Source: Nitzschia sp. DOCU1 (taxonomy: Eukaryota; Bacillariophyta; Bacillariophyceae; Bacillariales; Bacillariaceae). From it: a stretch of 64,000 nucleotides of DNA. The position numbers and the translations under genes were made by a program. Shown one piece after another: positions 17,937 through 28,662 of this stretch. Position 1 is the first letter of the stretch; each line of letters starts with the position of its first letter. The notes under the pieces are model-generated. The model had not been told where the DNA came from. It searched no databases and saw only the letters and a list, made by a program, of their open reading frames with translations. The DNA lies in contig OX595997.1 in the NCBI GenBank assembly GCA_951394045.1, positions 186,001-250,000 of the forward strand. Direction: 5' to 3'.

Positions 17937-20012
17937 ATGCTAGGCCTGGACCTTGTCTTTGCCACCCCCGCGCAACGCGAAGAAGATGAATTTCAATTTC
18001 TTCGCAATTTGCACTTTTTAGCGCACACGCACAATGGCAGCGGCAGCGCAACTAGCAAGCAAAACAACAAGAGCAGCCACAAAATGCTACAAGAGTTTGT
18101 CCACGAACTCAGTTTCTGGAACAGTCATGGTTGCGACTCTAGTGGCAAGTCCAAGCATTCATCGCGCAAGCAGAAATCCACTCAGTCTACAAGCCGCGAT
18201 GTTTCCCATGCAGCAGCTCCTGCGGTGTGGAAGTCCGCCGTCGACCCAGCCACGGGTCGCACGTACTATTACGACGCCATTACACGTCAAACGCAGTGGC
18301 ACAAACCACCTGAATTGCGTGCCATGGAAAAGCAACGCAAGTTGGAGCAACGACTGCGCGACATGGAGTTTTTCCGTGAAATGGAGCGAAACATCCTAGC
18401 GAGTCTGAAGCGCGGAGAACTCGTGCCGGGCACCGCACTACACGCAATCACAACGGCGGGACCGCCAAGAGAACCAAAGTCCCCACCGTCGCAACCGCCA
18501 TCGGCAATCACGGCGAACAAGGCGAGGATTAGAACTATTTCGGGAATGGACGAAATTCTTCTGCAGGAGTTGCAGAGGGATCCCATGGTGGCAGCTACTT
18601 CCAGTAGACCTACCGGTAGTAGTAGGCGCACGATATTGTCCGCAAAGGGACCGCCAAAGGGACGACCCCCACTTCCGGCAAGAGTCACTACGCCGCCGCC
18701 GCAAGCAGGGGACGCCGACGAGTATGATTCGGATCCCATGGAATTGTCGCCTGATTTGGCACACAAAGAACTACTACTAGGTCAAGATGGAGACAACAAT
18801 GACCATCCCCTCTATCGAACTAGCAACAACAGCATCAGCCACTCGGATTTCGACGATTTGGCAGGAGAATCATTATTGGATGATCCCCTTCTTCCTTCAG
18901 ACATTCATCCCGCCCCGCAACAACAACCACAGCATCCACAAAGGCCGCCAACCATTACTCAACATTCGAGGCGCAATACGGGTGGTACCATCTATCTGCA
19001 AAATACCTTGTACAATCCAGACATTGCTGCGACCATCAAGGGGGTATGCGGCGTCTATAGAGCACATATTGTACAAGCAGCCGCTGAAGCAAATAAATCA
19101 CCCGTGTCTGTGGGCGTGCTCAACAAAGTCAGTCATGTACGAGGAGTCGATCCAAAAATATTCTTGGATCAACAACTACAACAACCCTGTTCACCATCCA
19201 ATACTAGAACTGGACGAAAGGCAGCTGCTGCGGCGGCAGCAACATTGGGGAAAATTCCTTCGCTAGCCGAAATCGAGTCCTTTTATCTAGAATTTTATCG
19301 GCGGTCGCAAATGGAACAAGATACCATTTTGATGTCCTTGATATACGTCGAGAGACTTATCAAGACTACACCCATTGTACCGACACCCGACAATTGGAGA
19401 TCCATTTTGTTTAGTTGCATGGTCTTGGCAAGCAAAGTTTGGGATGATTTGAGCATGTGGAATGTAGACTTTTCAAACGTCAGTGCTGCCAGTACAGCAG
19501 GCCTGACACAATTTACCCTGTCAAGAATCAATCAATTGGAACTGGCGCTGCTACAGAGTTTGGAATTTCAAGTCCGTGTCACGGCCTCGGAATATGCAAA
19601 GTACTACTTCTTGATTCGGAGCATGTTGCTTCGAAGTGGATTGGTACAAGAAGCAACTGCACCCTTGCAACGATCCAAATCCAAACCAGTCGAAGGACCA
19701 CAAGCAACAGCATCTGCAGCAGCTGAAACTACCACCAATACTACGTCTGGAACGAGTAGTTCAAAAACAACAAGTGCTGCTACCACCACGACATCTACCG
19801 ATACTACTTTGGCAGTACCCAAAATGGCCACGACTACAACTTCACAGAACCAAACTACTAGCAAGCCTCCTCCTCCGTCGTCCTCAACGACACGCAATCG
19901 CGTCCAAAGTTTGGATGGAATACTCAAGTGGCTGGAATCGTCCAAGGAAAGTGGTGTTGGTCCAGTCCTACGAGATACCGTTTGTCTCGAACAATTATTG
20001 GTTGCCAATTGA
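17937..20012 (+). CDS. WW-domain / cyclin Y-like fusion protein
   Basis: The product has 691 residues from an ATG at 17937. Residues 95-127 form a WW domain (W98, the YYY core of the second strand, W121, then HKPPEL), which binds Pro-rich ligands. A long disordered region follows. Residues about 439-570 form a cyclin box whose motifs (DNWRSILFSCMVLASKVWDD, then MWNVDFSNV, and a later Glu-Tyr-Ala-Lys-Tyr-Tyr-Phe stretch) match the cyclin Y/PHO80-like group, which activates CDK14/16 or Pho85-type kinases. The C-terminus is Ser/Thr-rich and low in complexity. The WW domain could deliver the kinase to Pro-rich substrates; that is inference. The gene converges with the prolyl-hydroxylase gene (64-bp gap). 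Confidence 0.85.
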   Translation: MLGLDLVFATPAQREEDEFQFLRNLHFLAHTHNGSGSATSKQNNKSSHKMLQEFVHELSFWNSHGCDSSGKSKHSSRKQKSTQSTSRDVSHAAAPAVWKSAVDPATGRTYYYDAITRQTQWHKPPELRAMEKQRKLEQRLRDMEFFREMERNILASLKRGELVPGTALHAITTAGPPREPKSPPSQPPSAITANKARIRTISGMDEILLQELQRDPMVAATSSRPTGSSRRTILSAKGPPKGRPPLPARVTTPPPQAGDADEYDSDPMELSPDLAHKELLLGQDGDNNDHPLYRTSNNSISHSDFDDLAGESLLDDPLLPSDIHPAPQQQPQHPQRPPTITQHSRRNTGGTIYLQNTLYNPDIAATIKGVCGVYRAHIVQAAAEANKSPVSVGVLNKVSHVRGVDPKIFLDQQLQQPCSPSNTRTGRKAAAAAAATLGKIPSLAEIESFYLEFYRRSQMEQDTILMSLIYVERLIKTTPIVPTPDNWRSILFSCMVLASKVWDDLSMWNVDFSNVSAASTAGLTQFTLSRINQLELALLQSLEFQVRVTASEYAKYYFLIRSMLLRSGLVQEATAPLQRSKSKPVEGPQATASAAAETTTNTTSGTSSSKTTSAATTTTSTDTTLAVPKMATTTTSQNQTTSKPPPPSSSTTRNRVQSLDGILKWLESSKESGVGPVLRDTVCLEQLLVAN

Positions 20013-20076
20013 TATAGGTAGCTAGAGTCATAGAATAGAGAACATTTGTCTTTTTGTAAATATGAATTGCATTATA

Positions 20077-21760
20077 CTATTCTCGAACCGGATCCCACGT
20101 CCACAAGTTGGCAAACCACTTTTCGCCTTCAATGACTGGCATGGCCGCATGTTGACTGAGATCATCCAAATTGCCATCCGGCGTCTTCATGTAAAATATC
20201 ATTGCCTTGCCCTTTTGAGGGGTAGCCGCAATGCCTTGATCGGATTCGGCAGTACGCGCTCTTGGAAAAGCCGTTTCGCCGCCCACCAAGCCATCGTCAC
20301 CATTGAGATACAAGCACAAATTGATGCTTCGCGACGGAGCGTTCGGTCGAGTATCAGGATAGCCAAAGTCATGATGGGCCGTATACTGTTGGCCGGTTTG
20401 ATAATGAACAATTTGCAAATCTTCATTAATGGGGTTCTGGGAAGGAACTTCGGGATGCTCATCTTCGTCACGTCGACGAAAGAGGGCTTCGTCAATCTGC
20501 AATACGTCGGCGCCTCGACGCAAAATGGCATCCATAATGGGACTTTTGAAGCGGGGCAGCCAAGTTGTCCGTGAAGTTCGGACACTCGAAACGCTGGCCT
20601 GATCGCCACTCATACCGGTAGTAGAACGTACCAGATTCTTTTTCAATGCCAGATCAAGAATACTTTATTGTTTGATATACAGAGTAGGAGAGAGGCGTGT
20701 GAGTTATCGGTCCCATCATTTGACGTAAGCGTTGCCGCAATCTCCTTCGTACTTACTGATCTACTTCCACTTCCGACAAGAATCCATCGATTTGAAAGAT
20801 TCTTGGTGACACCGACACAGCCTTAATTGTGATATTCATGACCCCGGGTTGTCGATATTCCATCAAGGCTGGACCCTCCGAAGCATTGCGCTTCATTTCT
20901 TGCCACGAAAGAGGATTCAAGAGTTCGGCAGGTGGCAATTCCACAAATTGCGTTTCTCGGCTTTGCACTGTGTGGCTTTGTCCAAAGTAGTCGGCTCTCC
21001 ACATGTGATGCTTTGGTGGTTGTGTAGGATAGTTGCCCAGCCATTCGGAGCCGCCTGTGAAGTTCTTGTATACGGGAGCAAACTCGCGGTTGAATTGAGC
21101 AGCATCATAGAGTTTCAATTGTTCTGGCGTCAAGTGTTCTTGCTTTTGCAACAACGGTCCGCTGTAAATGCCAGCAGACGGGTCTTTGGGATCGTTTGAC
21201 ACAAAAGGATTACAATAATAGACCGAGGTTCCCTTTTTCATGCGGAACGAACAAACCACTTCTTGTGTTTTTGGTCTCAAGAAGTAAAAGACGTGATCCG
21301 GAAACGTGCAAGTCCCCGTCGACTCAAAAGGACCCGCTCTCGAAATGAAGTTTCCGGGTGGTCCGTCGCTATTGTCCCAGTGCAAGTCGAGTCGTTCTGG
21401 ACTCATGTTGACAAATTTGCCAGCCATGCCATTAAAATGAGGCGTTTGTTCGACCCGAGACCCAGGAGCCTCGCGATACATGCTGCTAATATCGGCTCTG
21501 CGATAGGCTTTAAAGTCCAAGCCAGGCATTTTGGCTAACATGGGGTCTTCGTCATCTTCGTCCAAAGGCAATAACTCGGGATTCTCGTCGAATTGTCGTT
21601 GTTGCAAAAAAAAGTCGGCGCGACATGCCTCGTCGCCAAGGTCAACACATTGCTCCGCTCGATCCAGCTTCTGGAATGTCGCACCCAGTGCGGGCTGGGC
21701 TTTGACATCCCCAGCTAGAAAAATAGTCAGAGCAATCCAAGAAAGTATTGATCGATTCAT
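20077..21760 (-). CDS. secreted prolyl 4-hydroxylase-like 2OG-Fe(II) oxygenase (2 exons)
   Basis: Exon 1 is 21760-20757 and exon 2 is 20662-20077. The 94-bp intron begins GTAAGT and ends AAAG; the join keeps frame (529 residues) and falls inside the first helices of the catalytic domain, which is why both halves are needed. The start at 21760 gives a signal peptide (MNRSILSWIALTIFLAGDVKA). The N-terminal 300 residues are a separate, unrecognised Cys-containing region. The catalytic domain shows the iron ligands in HHDFGYPD, a distal His in SQHAAMPV, and the 2-oxoglutarate Lys in GEKW. It most likely hydroxylates prolines of secreted proteins in the ER or Golgi. No KDEL-type tail is present. 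The Pro-rich wall-type protein 5 kb away is a conceivable substrate class, not a demonstrated one. Confidence 0.85.
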
Positions 21761-22853
21761 GATGCAGATCTTTTGTAGTGCTGGATACCAATATCCTGTG
21801 ATAATCAAATGATCGGGTCCTTCAAACGTTTTATGCGAGAAATCACATCGGATACGTTGATTTTGTGAGGTTCGGTTTTCGGCCCAAACTCTTCGGGTTC
21901 TGATGATCAAAATGCATGGGTCATTTGGTCATTACCATATATATCAATGTCGCATACGACATAGAGAAGCCACCAAATCCCGTAATCCCCAACGAATTTA
22001 ACTCTTGCGCTTTCCCCCCAAACGCGAACCAAGAACAAATGCAAGGACCGCTATCGTACGAAAATTGGCGGCGCCAGGCAACCTCGCGAATGACTCTTCG
22101 ATATTTGATACCGAGTTGCGAACTCGAGGAACCATGGAATGAAGATCCGATGGATTCCACTTCGGGTATTACAATTTGTTGAATTTCGATGATTCACGTT
22201 GAGCCTGGCTTGATATGTAATTGAGCAGTCAGTGAACGAAGAGCGAGGATGAGGAGGAGATAGTAGTTGAAGACACAGAAGCAAGAAAACCACAGACTAC
22301 TACTGTAGGTTCTTTGACCGCATCGTGCTGTAGTCTAAGACAAATTAGCAAAGCATGAACTATTTCCTCTTATCACCACGATGGTTCTTTCTTCGGTGTT
22401 TCAATCGAAGCATCTCCTCTGAAAGTCCTCCTTAGTTTTGATGCAGACTTGGAATCGATTCGCGTAAGTCCTTTTTGGATCATTGATGGTCCGTCCGTCA
22501 CGGCTTGAAATTTCAAGATTTTCCCGCTCTGTTCACACCCATCACGCACGTGAATGAATCTATTGCGTCCCGCAGAAAACCACGACGGTAGTAAGAAGTT
22601 GCTACTACTAACTACTACGAGTAGCACCTACTAGTTGGTGAGGAGCTAACGCTAGCCTCGCCATAGACTAATAAAGCAGTTGTCTTGGTCTCGTGGTGTT
22701 TCGAATGAGCCGGCCGACGACGTTGTGCATCGTGAATTTTGAAATTGAGAATTCATGCCGACGCGGGACCGCCAAAAGCCAAAAACTAACGAACGAATGA
22801 ATTCAGACTTGACCACAAAAAGTGCACATTCACTGTTTCTATGCTGATTGACA
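21761..22853. other. 1.1-kb divergent intergenic region
   Basis: Lies between the minus-strand hydroxylase gene and the plus-strand helicase gene, so it contains both promoters. An ATATATAT-type stretch occurs near 21950. Short open frames on both strands show no domain. Confidence 0.5.
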
Positions 22854-25800
22854 ATGGCGCCACCATCATTCGAAGATGTGCTGCCGCTAGTGTGGGACTT
22901 CCTCAGTGTTCGAGACTTGTGGAACCTTCGCGTGCTTTCCAAGTCTTGGAAAAGTCGGCTCACGTCGGTCGACTACACGAAATGCCGCGACGGCAACGAC
23001 TACTCGGTGCCCTTTCCCGGCTTTCCCGGTTTGTTTGTCTCAAGCAAACATGGGTTGTTTCCGCATCAGTTAGCGTCGTTGCAAGCCATGTATCACGCGG
23101 AACACCGATCGCGTGAATTTGGAGCGCTGAGAGGCGGCATCTTGGCAGACGCTCCAGGTCTGGGGAAGACTGTCACTGTGCTGGCGCTCATTGCATCCAC
23201 GGCTGGCATGCGACCCGTGGCACCGCCCGAATTCTGGGATGCGGAAGCCATTCAACAAGGATGGAAGTGGATGCGCCTCAATCCTGCAGCCAAATCGCAG
23301 TTACTCCAATGTATGAAGCCGCTTCGCAGGTGGAGTCAACAGCAACCCACGACAAGTCAAGTGACACAAGCCATTGCCAAAACTCAACAAGAAGTTCAGC
23401 CCCCCTACCCAGATGATCGTTTTCAAACTTTTGATGAACTGGAGCGCTATATTTTTCATTCTCTTCGATTTCTCATCCCAAGGTCCGAACTGGAGCTGGT
23501 CAGACTCAATTTGCAAGCACTGAAATCATCCATGGACAAGAAAAGTCGCAAAATCGCTAAAAGTCTACAAAGCCAGCGGATACTGTGGGAACGACAACTT
23601 GTGGCGACCAGTGCCACGTTGATTGTTGTCCCTGATGCCTTGTTGGAACATTGGTATCAACAAATTGTGCAGCATTTGCAACTAGACCAGTTTGCCGACC
23701 CATTACTGCAGAATACCTATGAAGGTACTACTAGTACTGTAAGGGGAGTTGTGTATTTGGATGGGATTGGAGACGCAGCTGATCTGCTGGAGGGGCACAA
23801 GACTTTGAAAAATTTGTCGCTGGAGCAACAAGGGCAGCAACAACTCCAGCCTTGGGATTTGTCGAGGTACATGATTGTCCTGACTTCTTTTTCCCGCTGT
23901 CAACATGACATGGAAATACACCGTCTACGCACGAGCAATTGTACTCACCGTGGCAAACGGCCCCGAGCGGATGAACGGGCGTCCATCATGGAGGGGCAAG
24001 AGATGTCTGCGTCGGCCGCGCTGGGTAGTCCACTCTTGCGACTACGCTGGTTGAGACTCGTCGTGGATGAAGGTCACGAACTGGGAACGCATGAGGTGGC
24101 AAGTGAGGTGGCTTTGTTCATTCACATCATTGCAGCTGAGCGACGATGAGTTTTAAGTGGTACACCGACCACAGGAGACGTAGACGATGCCGAGTACTCG
24201 TCCAAAGCCCTCGACCAGCTGCAGCGTTTACTCATATTTCTACGGCACCCCCAGTACGGACTCTCTGCTGACCAGCCGGTTTCTACGGCTAAATCAAGCT
24301 GGGACCAAAACGTCAAACAACCATTTCTAGCCCAAAAGCCAACTGGCCGAGAAGCATTATTCACGACATTACGAGATATCATGGTCATGCACAAAAAGGA
24401 AGACATTGCTCTTCCAAAACCAATATTTGAGCAAGCACAAGTTGATGTGCAAGTACCTCTTTTTGTCGAAGAAAACGCACTGGCACAAATGAATGATTCT
24501 GCCATGATGAACTATTTGAAACTATATCTTCACACAAACACTTATCAATCATTGGTCGACCGATCCATGGCGAATTATATTCTTCGGGCGGTCGAGCTTG
24601 CTCGGGATCAGTTGCGGCAATTGGGAGGTCCATTGCCGCAACAGCAACTCTGGCAAAACATGGAGGCGGCACGGCACTTCCATGGTGAATCTAGTTTTGC
24701 TAGTACTGCCGAAGATCGACGACGCATCAAGGCCGTGGTGTATTCTTCCAGCCGAGAAGATCTCTTGTCTGTAATGGATCAGATAATTCGTGACTTTGGT
24801 CTAAGTCGAGTCGCGGAAATGTATGAATCACCGCGAATTGGTGAAATCAGCTCAGAACTTGCTCGATTCCGGAATGATGAGCGACAAGTCCGCGTTTGTC
24901 CAGTTTGCGGACAAGAAAATGATTTGACTTCGTCCAAGGTCGAACGATGCTCGGCAACGTTAATTGAAGTAACTGCGGTGGGTACACATCTTCGATTCTT
25001 GATTGAACCGGAACGCATCCTGCGAGCGATCAATGTACCTCTGTCGCGACTATCAGAAGGCGAGACGTTGGCCAGCTATCCGAAACTAACCAAATTCTGG
25101 AAATTGGGGGACTTGCTTGAAGTAGATATTCGTAGAGATCATCCTCTGCTTCCTCCGCGCCGGTCCGAACTGGAATGGGAGCTCATGGGAGCTACCACGT
25201 GCCGCCAATTGGCTCATGTTGACTCGTATCAGGGTCATGATTGGTACTTTGGCAGTCTACCCGAAATTCAACGCCAAGACACCGAGGACGATACTACTAG
25301 ACGTCTTCACGAGTCAACGATAGTCACCTTGGAGAAGTGGCAAAGCTGCGCCCGCTTTCACAATCCTTCTCGATGGTATACGGGTCCTCGCCTCGCCGAT
25401 GCTCCAATTCAAAAAATGTCGGAAGAGGTTTCAATTTTGGGTTTAGACGCGGGTCTCTCCCATGGATTGGATTTGAGCTTCGTCACGCATTTATTTTTGC
25501 TCGAGCCCATTGAAGACGCCGCATTGTTGGAGCAGGTGACGAGCCGGGCCCATCGTCTCGGAGCGACCGGGCCCGTGACTGTTGTGACCATTCATCCTTT
25601 CTTTACAGTCTCCTCGGATCGACTACGGATGGCTTTGGAAAACGTACGAGAACAAGATAACGATGGGCCATCTGAGTCCAGAGGGGAGAAAAAGACCGAG
25701 CCCCAAAACGCCTTGCACCAATCCAGAAAGACCTTGACCAAGAGTGTTTGTCAGTATTGTTTCCGGCAATTTTGGAGTCGTGTCCAGGCCGAAACCCATG

Positions 25801-25931
25801 AAACCAACCATTGCCCTCGCAACCCGCACATTCGAAGCGGTAGTACCGAGGACGAGTTTCACTTGTCTTCTATCTATCGACAACTCAAGCCGCCACTTCC
25901 AGCCTGGGCGTCGCCTCGACAGACAGAGTAG
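22854..25931 (+). pseudogene. F-box / SNF2-family helicase with one in-frame TGA
   Basis: The frame opens at ATG 22854 and is free of stops to 25931 except TGA at 24147-24149 (codon 432). Residues about 3-45 form an F-box (LPLVWDFLSVRDLWNLR). SNF2 motifs follow: HQLASLQAM and Walker A DAPGLGKT (about 100), LIVVPDALLEHW, the DEGH box (about 405), then ERR, the TGA, and VLSGTPTTG. In this family the residue at the stop is Trp (TGG), so the lesion is a one-base change. After the stop come a CPVCG zinc pair, the helicase C-terminal lobe with SHGLDLS and SRAHRLGATGP (motifs V-VI), and a C-terminal C2H2-like finger. The order resembles the plant F-box/SNF2 protein of the At3g54460 type. Ubiquitin-linked chromatin remodelling is the likely role if functional. 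As written it would make a 431-residue product lacking half of the motor. Confidence 0.85.
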
Positions 25932-26153
25932 ACCAGAACTGAAGGCTCACGACGGATATTTTGCACTACTGTCTTACCTGCTCTAGCTGGAGATGCGGAG
26001 AAGGAACCATACTTTTAGACTAGCCTGGTTGCCAAGAATAGGGTTGCCTCTACTCTTCTACAAAGGTCGACCTAGGGTAGTTAACATATGCTAACAACTT
26101 AACAAATCGTGTGTCTTGGCAAGTTATTGATGGCAGTAATATGTGGAACCAAC

Positions 26154-27692
26154 TTAATCATCAGGCTCGACCCCAACGCGACTGATGTCGTCCATCATGG
26201 TGCGTCGTCGCCGCTTGCCACGCCCCATGCCATTCTCGAGTCCTTCTCTTTGAGAGGACCTCAGCATTCGCTTACCACGTCCCATGCCGTTCTCGAACCC
26301 ATCAGCGTCGTGATCACGAACCAAGGCATCACTAGGCTTCTTTTGATTTACCAACGCCGTTTTCTGGCTGCGGTCCCCGTGAAGAGGAAGAGTGCGTCGG
26401 CGCGCAGAACTAGCGGTAACCTTGGCTTTTGGCGAGACTGCTCGAGGCGGTGGGGCTACTTTCTTATCCGTAGAAAGCGCCGCTGCTGGCAATTTCAAAG
26501 GATGCTTCGCCGTAGGCGAAGACGACTCGGTACGTTTCTCGATCTTCTTTGTCTTCGCATCCGTCGCCGATTTCGTTCTTGTAATTGCTCGCGCAGAACT
26601 AGCGGTAGGATTGGCTTTTGGCGAAACTGCTCGAGGCGGTGGCGCTACTTTGTTATCCGTAGGGAGCGCCGCTGCTGGCAATGCGCTGGCTTCTGCTGGC
26701 GGTGGCGCTACTTTGTTATCCGTAGGAAGCGCCGCTGTTGGCAATACGCTGGCTGCTGCCGCTGCTGACGGTGGCGCTACTTTGTTATCCGTAGGAAGCG
26801 CAACTGCTGGCAATACACTGGCTCCTGCCGCTGCGGGCGGTGGCGCTACTTTGTTATCCGTAGGAAGCGCCACTGCTGGCAATATGAAAATAGGTCTCGC
26901 CGGATATGAAGACGGCTCGGTACGTTTCTCGATTTTCTTTATCTTCGCACCCGTCCCCGATTTCATTTTTGTCTTTGCTTGAGAACGCGAAGCCTTAGCC
27001 TTGCCCTCCTCCGACTTCTTCTTTTTCTTAAAGCTATTCGGCGTCCGCTGGATGCGGTGTCTCAGCTCTGGCCGATCTCGTTGAAAGTAGGGGTTGAAGA
27101 AGCGAAGAGCACAAAGCTTTTTCGGCTTCTTCCATTTCCTCCGTTCTTGGGCCGGAGGAGGCGGTGATGGCGGTGGTTCTGGTCCCTCTCCTCGAATGAA
27201 TCCCCAGATATTCAATTGCCGTTCCAGGGCACGAAAGCAGGACTGCTGGGGAAAGAACTGGCGGCCGAGCTCGGTCATAAATGCTTCGCGGTCCAGAACG
27301 TCGAAGGACAGGCCATCGTCCGACCAGGCGACCAAATGCTTGAAGTCATTTGGCTTCTCAACCGTAGCATACTGCATTAACGCGTGGAGTTTATTCGGAA
27401 AGTTGCTTCGTCGCCCCTTGTCAGGGTCTTTGGCCTTTCCCCTGTGGCTGGAAGGAGACAATGACCTGGTGCTGCCACTGCAGCTCGCCGTGTCAGCGTC
27501 CTCGTTCTCACTTTCGCTTGCACTGCGACTTCGATTACTGCCATTGGTGGGAAGGACCATGCGAGTCATGTAGGTCTTCTTCATCATGCTGAGACTCTTG
27601 GCCACCTCGAATTCGGCGGACGTTTCGCGTCGCTCCATCATGTTGCAATCACCTTCTCCTCCTTTCAACAGTAAGAGCAAAGTATGCGACAT
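26154..27692 (-). CDS. HSF-type DNA-binding protein with Pro/Ala repeats
   Basis: The product has 512 residues from an ATG at 27692. After a Ser-rich N-terminus, residues about 97-215 form an HSF-type domain (FPNKLHALMQYA, AWSDDGLSFDVLD, then ALERQLNIWGF). A Pro-rich/basic insert sits in the wing before FFNPYFQRDRPEL. The middle contains about five imperfect copies of a unit containing LPTDNKVAPP plus Ala-rich spacers. The C-terminus has two GMGRGKR motifs with adjacent basic runs that could serve as nuclear localisation or minor-groove binding segments. I see no heptad oligomerisation region like that of classical HSFs. It is presumably a sequence-specific transcription factor. It converges with the helicase gene. 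Confidence 0.85.
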   Translation of the reverse strand: MSHTLLLLLKGGEGDCNMMERRETSAEFEVAKSLSMMKKTYMTRMVLPTNGSNRSRSASESENEDADTASCSGSTRSLSPSSHRGKAKDPDKGRRSNFPNKLHALMQYATVEKPNDFKHLVAWSDDGLSFDVLDREAFMTELGRQFFPQQSCFRALERQLNIWGFIRGEGPEPPPSPPPPAQERRKWKKPKKLCALRFFNPYFQRDRPELRHRIQRTPNSFKKKKKSEEGKAKASRSQAKTKMKSGTGAKIKKIEKRTEPSSYPARPIFILPAVALPTDNKVAPPPAAAGASVLPAVALPTDNKVAPPSAAAAASVLPTAALPTDNKVAPPPAEASALPAAALPTDNKVAPPPRAVSPKANPTASSARAITRTKSATDAKTKKIEKRTESSSPTAKHPLKLPAAALSTDKKVAPPPRAVSPKAKVTASSARRRTLPLHGDRSQKTALVNQKKPSDALVRDHDADGFENGMGRGKRMLRSSQREGLENGMGRGKRRRRTMMDDISRVGVEPDD

Positions 27693-28164
27693 TCCAGGAG
27701 AAGCTTTCTTTATGAGAATGTAAAATGACCCCCGTCGGCCCAGATATTCATTATCGGCCGCTGGCCTTCGAAACTTCTCAAAATGTTTCCGTGGGAATCG
27801 ATTTCACCGTAAGAGGGAAGAAATGAAAAATTAACTCCCACCAACAGCAATTGACTCACGTCGACTCAAAAGCTACCTTCTCAGTTATCTTTAATACTTA
27901 GTGGGTATGTTTCCAAGCTGCCTGAACAATGAAAACTAGTTTAAAAGCAAAGATAAGGTCTAACTGAAGGAGAGGTTCTCGGAATGAGAAGCTAAAAACG
28001 ACACATCTTTGGCACATGTGCACATCCTTGCCCCACCCCGCCAGCACCGCTTACCAGGTACGCCGTACAGCCACAGCGTTCAACAGTTCCTTCCGAAAAA
28101 AAGAGGAAAATCTGAGTTTGGAAATCGAAAAACGCAGAAAAAGGAATACACGGAAAGTAAGACA
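27693..28164. other. promoter side of the second HSF gene
   Basis: No gene is seen in these 470 bases. It is AT-rich 5' flank of the minus-strand HSF gene. Confidence 0.4.
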
Positions 28165-28434
28165 TCACTCAATGCATTGTTTGTACCTCAGATAGTACGA
28201 AGGCTCGATGGCGAAGGCTGCCACCGCGCCGCCCACCAACAGAATCAAATCCCGAAAGATAAGCCCTTTATTCTTGATTCTTGAGGCTTCCGAAACACAG
28301 GGACACAGATGTTGCGGGTAGAAAATGTCTGGATATTTCAAAGGGCTTCCTTGGAAAACGACTAACCATGGACGTGTTTCACGATAGTTTATTGCCCCTT
28401 CTACTTTTCCTTTTGTGACGTGGTACTGAACACT
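28165..28434 (-). CDS. possible last exon of a small membrane protein
   Basis: One minus-strand frame is open for about 90 codons to TGA at 28165-28167, with no ATG, so it could only be an internal or terminal exon. The conceptual peptide contains RETRPWLVVFQ and ends in a hydrophobic helix (LIFRDLILLVGGAVAAFAIE) with a short Tyr-rich tail. Composition looks protein-like and better than either overlapping frame, but no splice partner is secure. It may be chance. Confidence 0.25.
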   Translation of the reverse strand, partial: SVQYHVTKGKVEGAINYRETRPWLVVFQGSPLKYPDIFYPQHLCPCVSEASRIKNKGLIFRDLILLVGGAVAAFAIEPSYYLRYKQCIE

Positions 28435-28662
28435 TAAAGAACGAAGTCAGGGGCTTTTCCAGGAACGAATTCCTGGAACCTTTCGGGTTCTCCGTCGGTC
28501 GCCACGCCAGCAACAACCAAGGGCGAAGAAGTGCCGATGGCAATCGTTTTTGTTTACTACCACGATCTAAAGCTCATGGATTGGATCACAAAACAGACAC
28601 CCTCACGATCCACCCTGTGGCTTTCTCGGTTTTGCTATCTAAAGGCTTGACTGTTATCCACC
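28435..28662. other. upstream flank of the U-box gene
   Basis: A second coding-like stretch on the minus strand (ending GKAPDFVL, TAA) lies at about 28435-28550 in a different frame from the possible exon next to it. Otherwise this is the promoter side of the U-box gene. Confidence 0.3.

Noticed and set aside
24147..24149. TGA read as Trp or selenocysteine (alternative code)
   Set aside because: Other genes in the window end at TGA (for example 46237-46239), and the expected residue is Trp, not Cys or Sec, so recoding is not supported.
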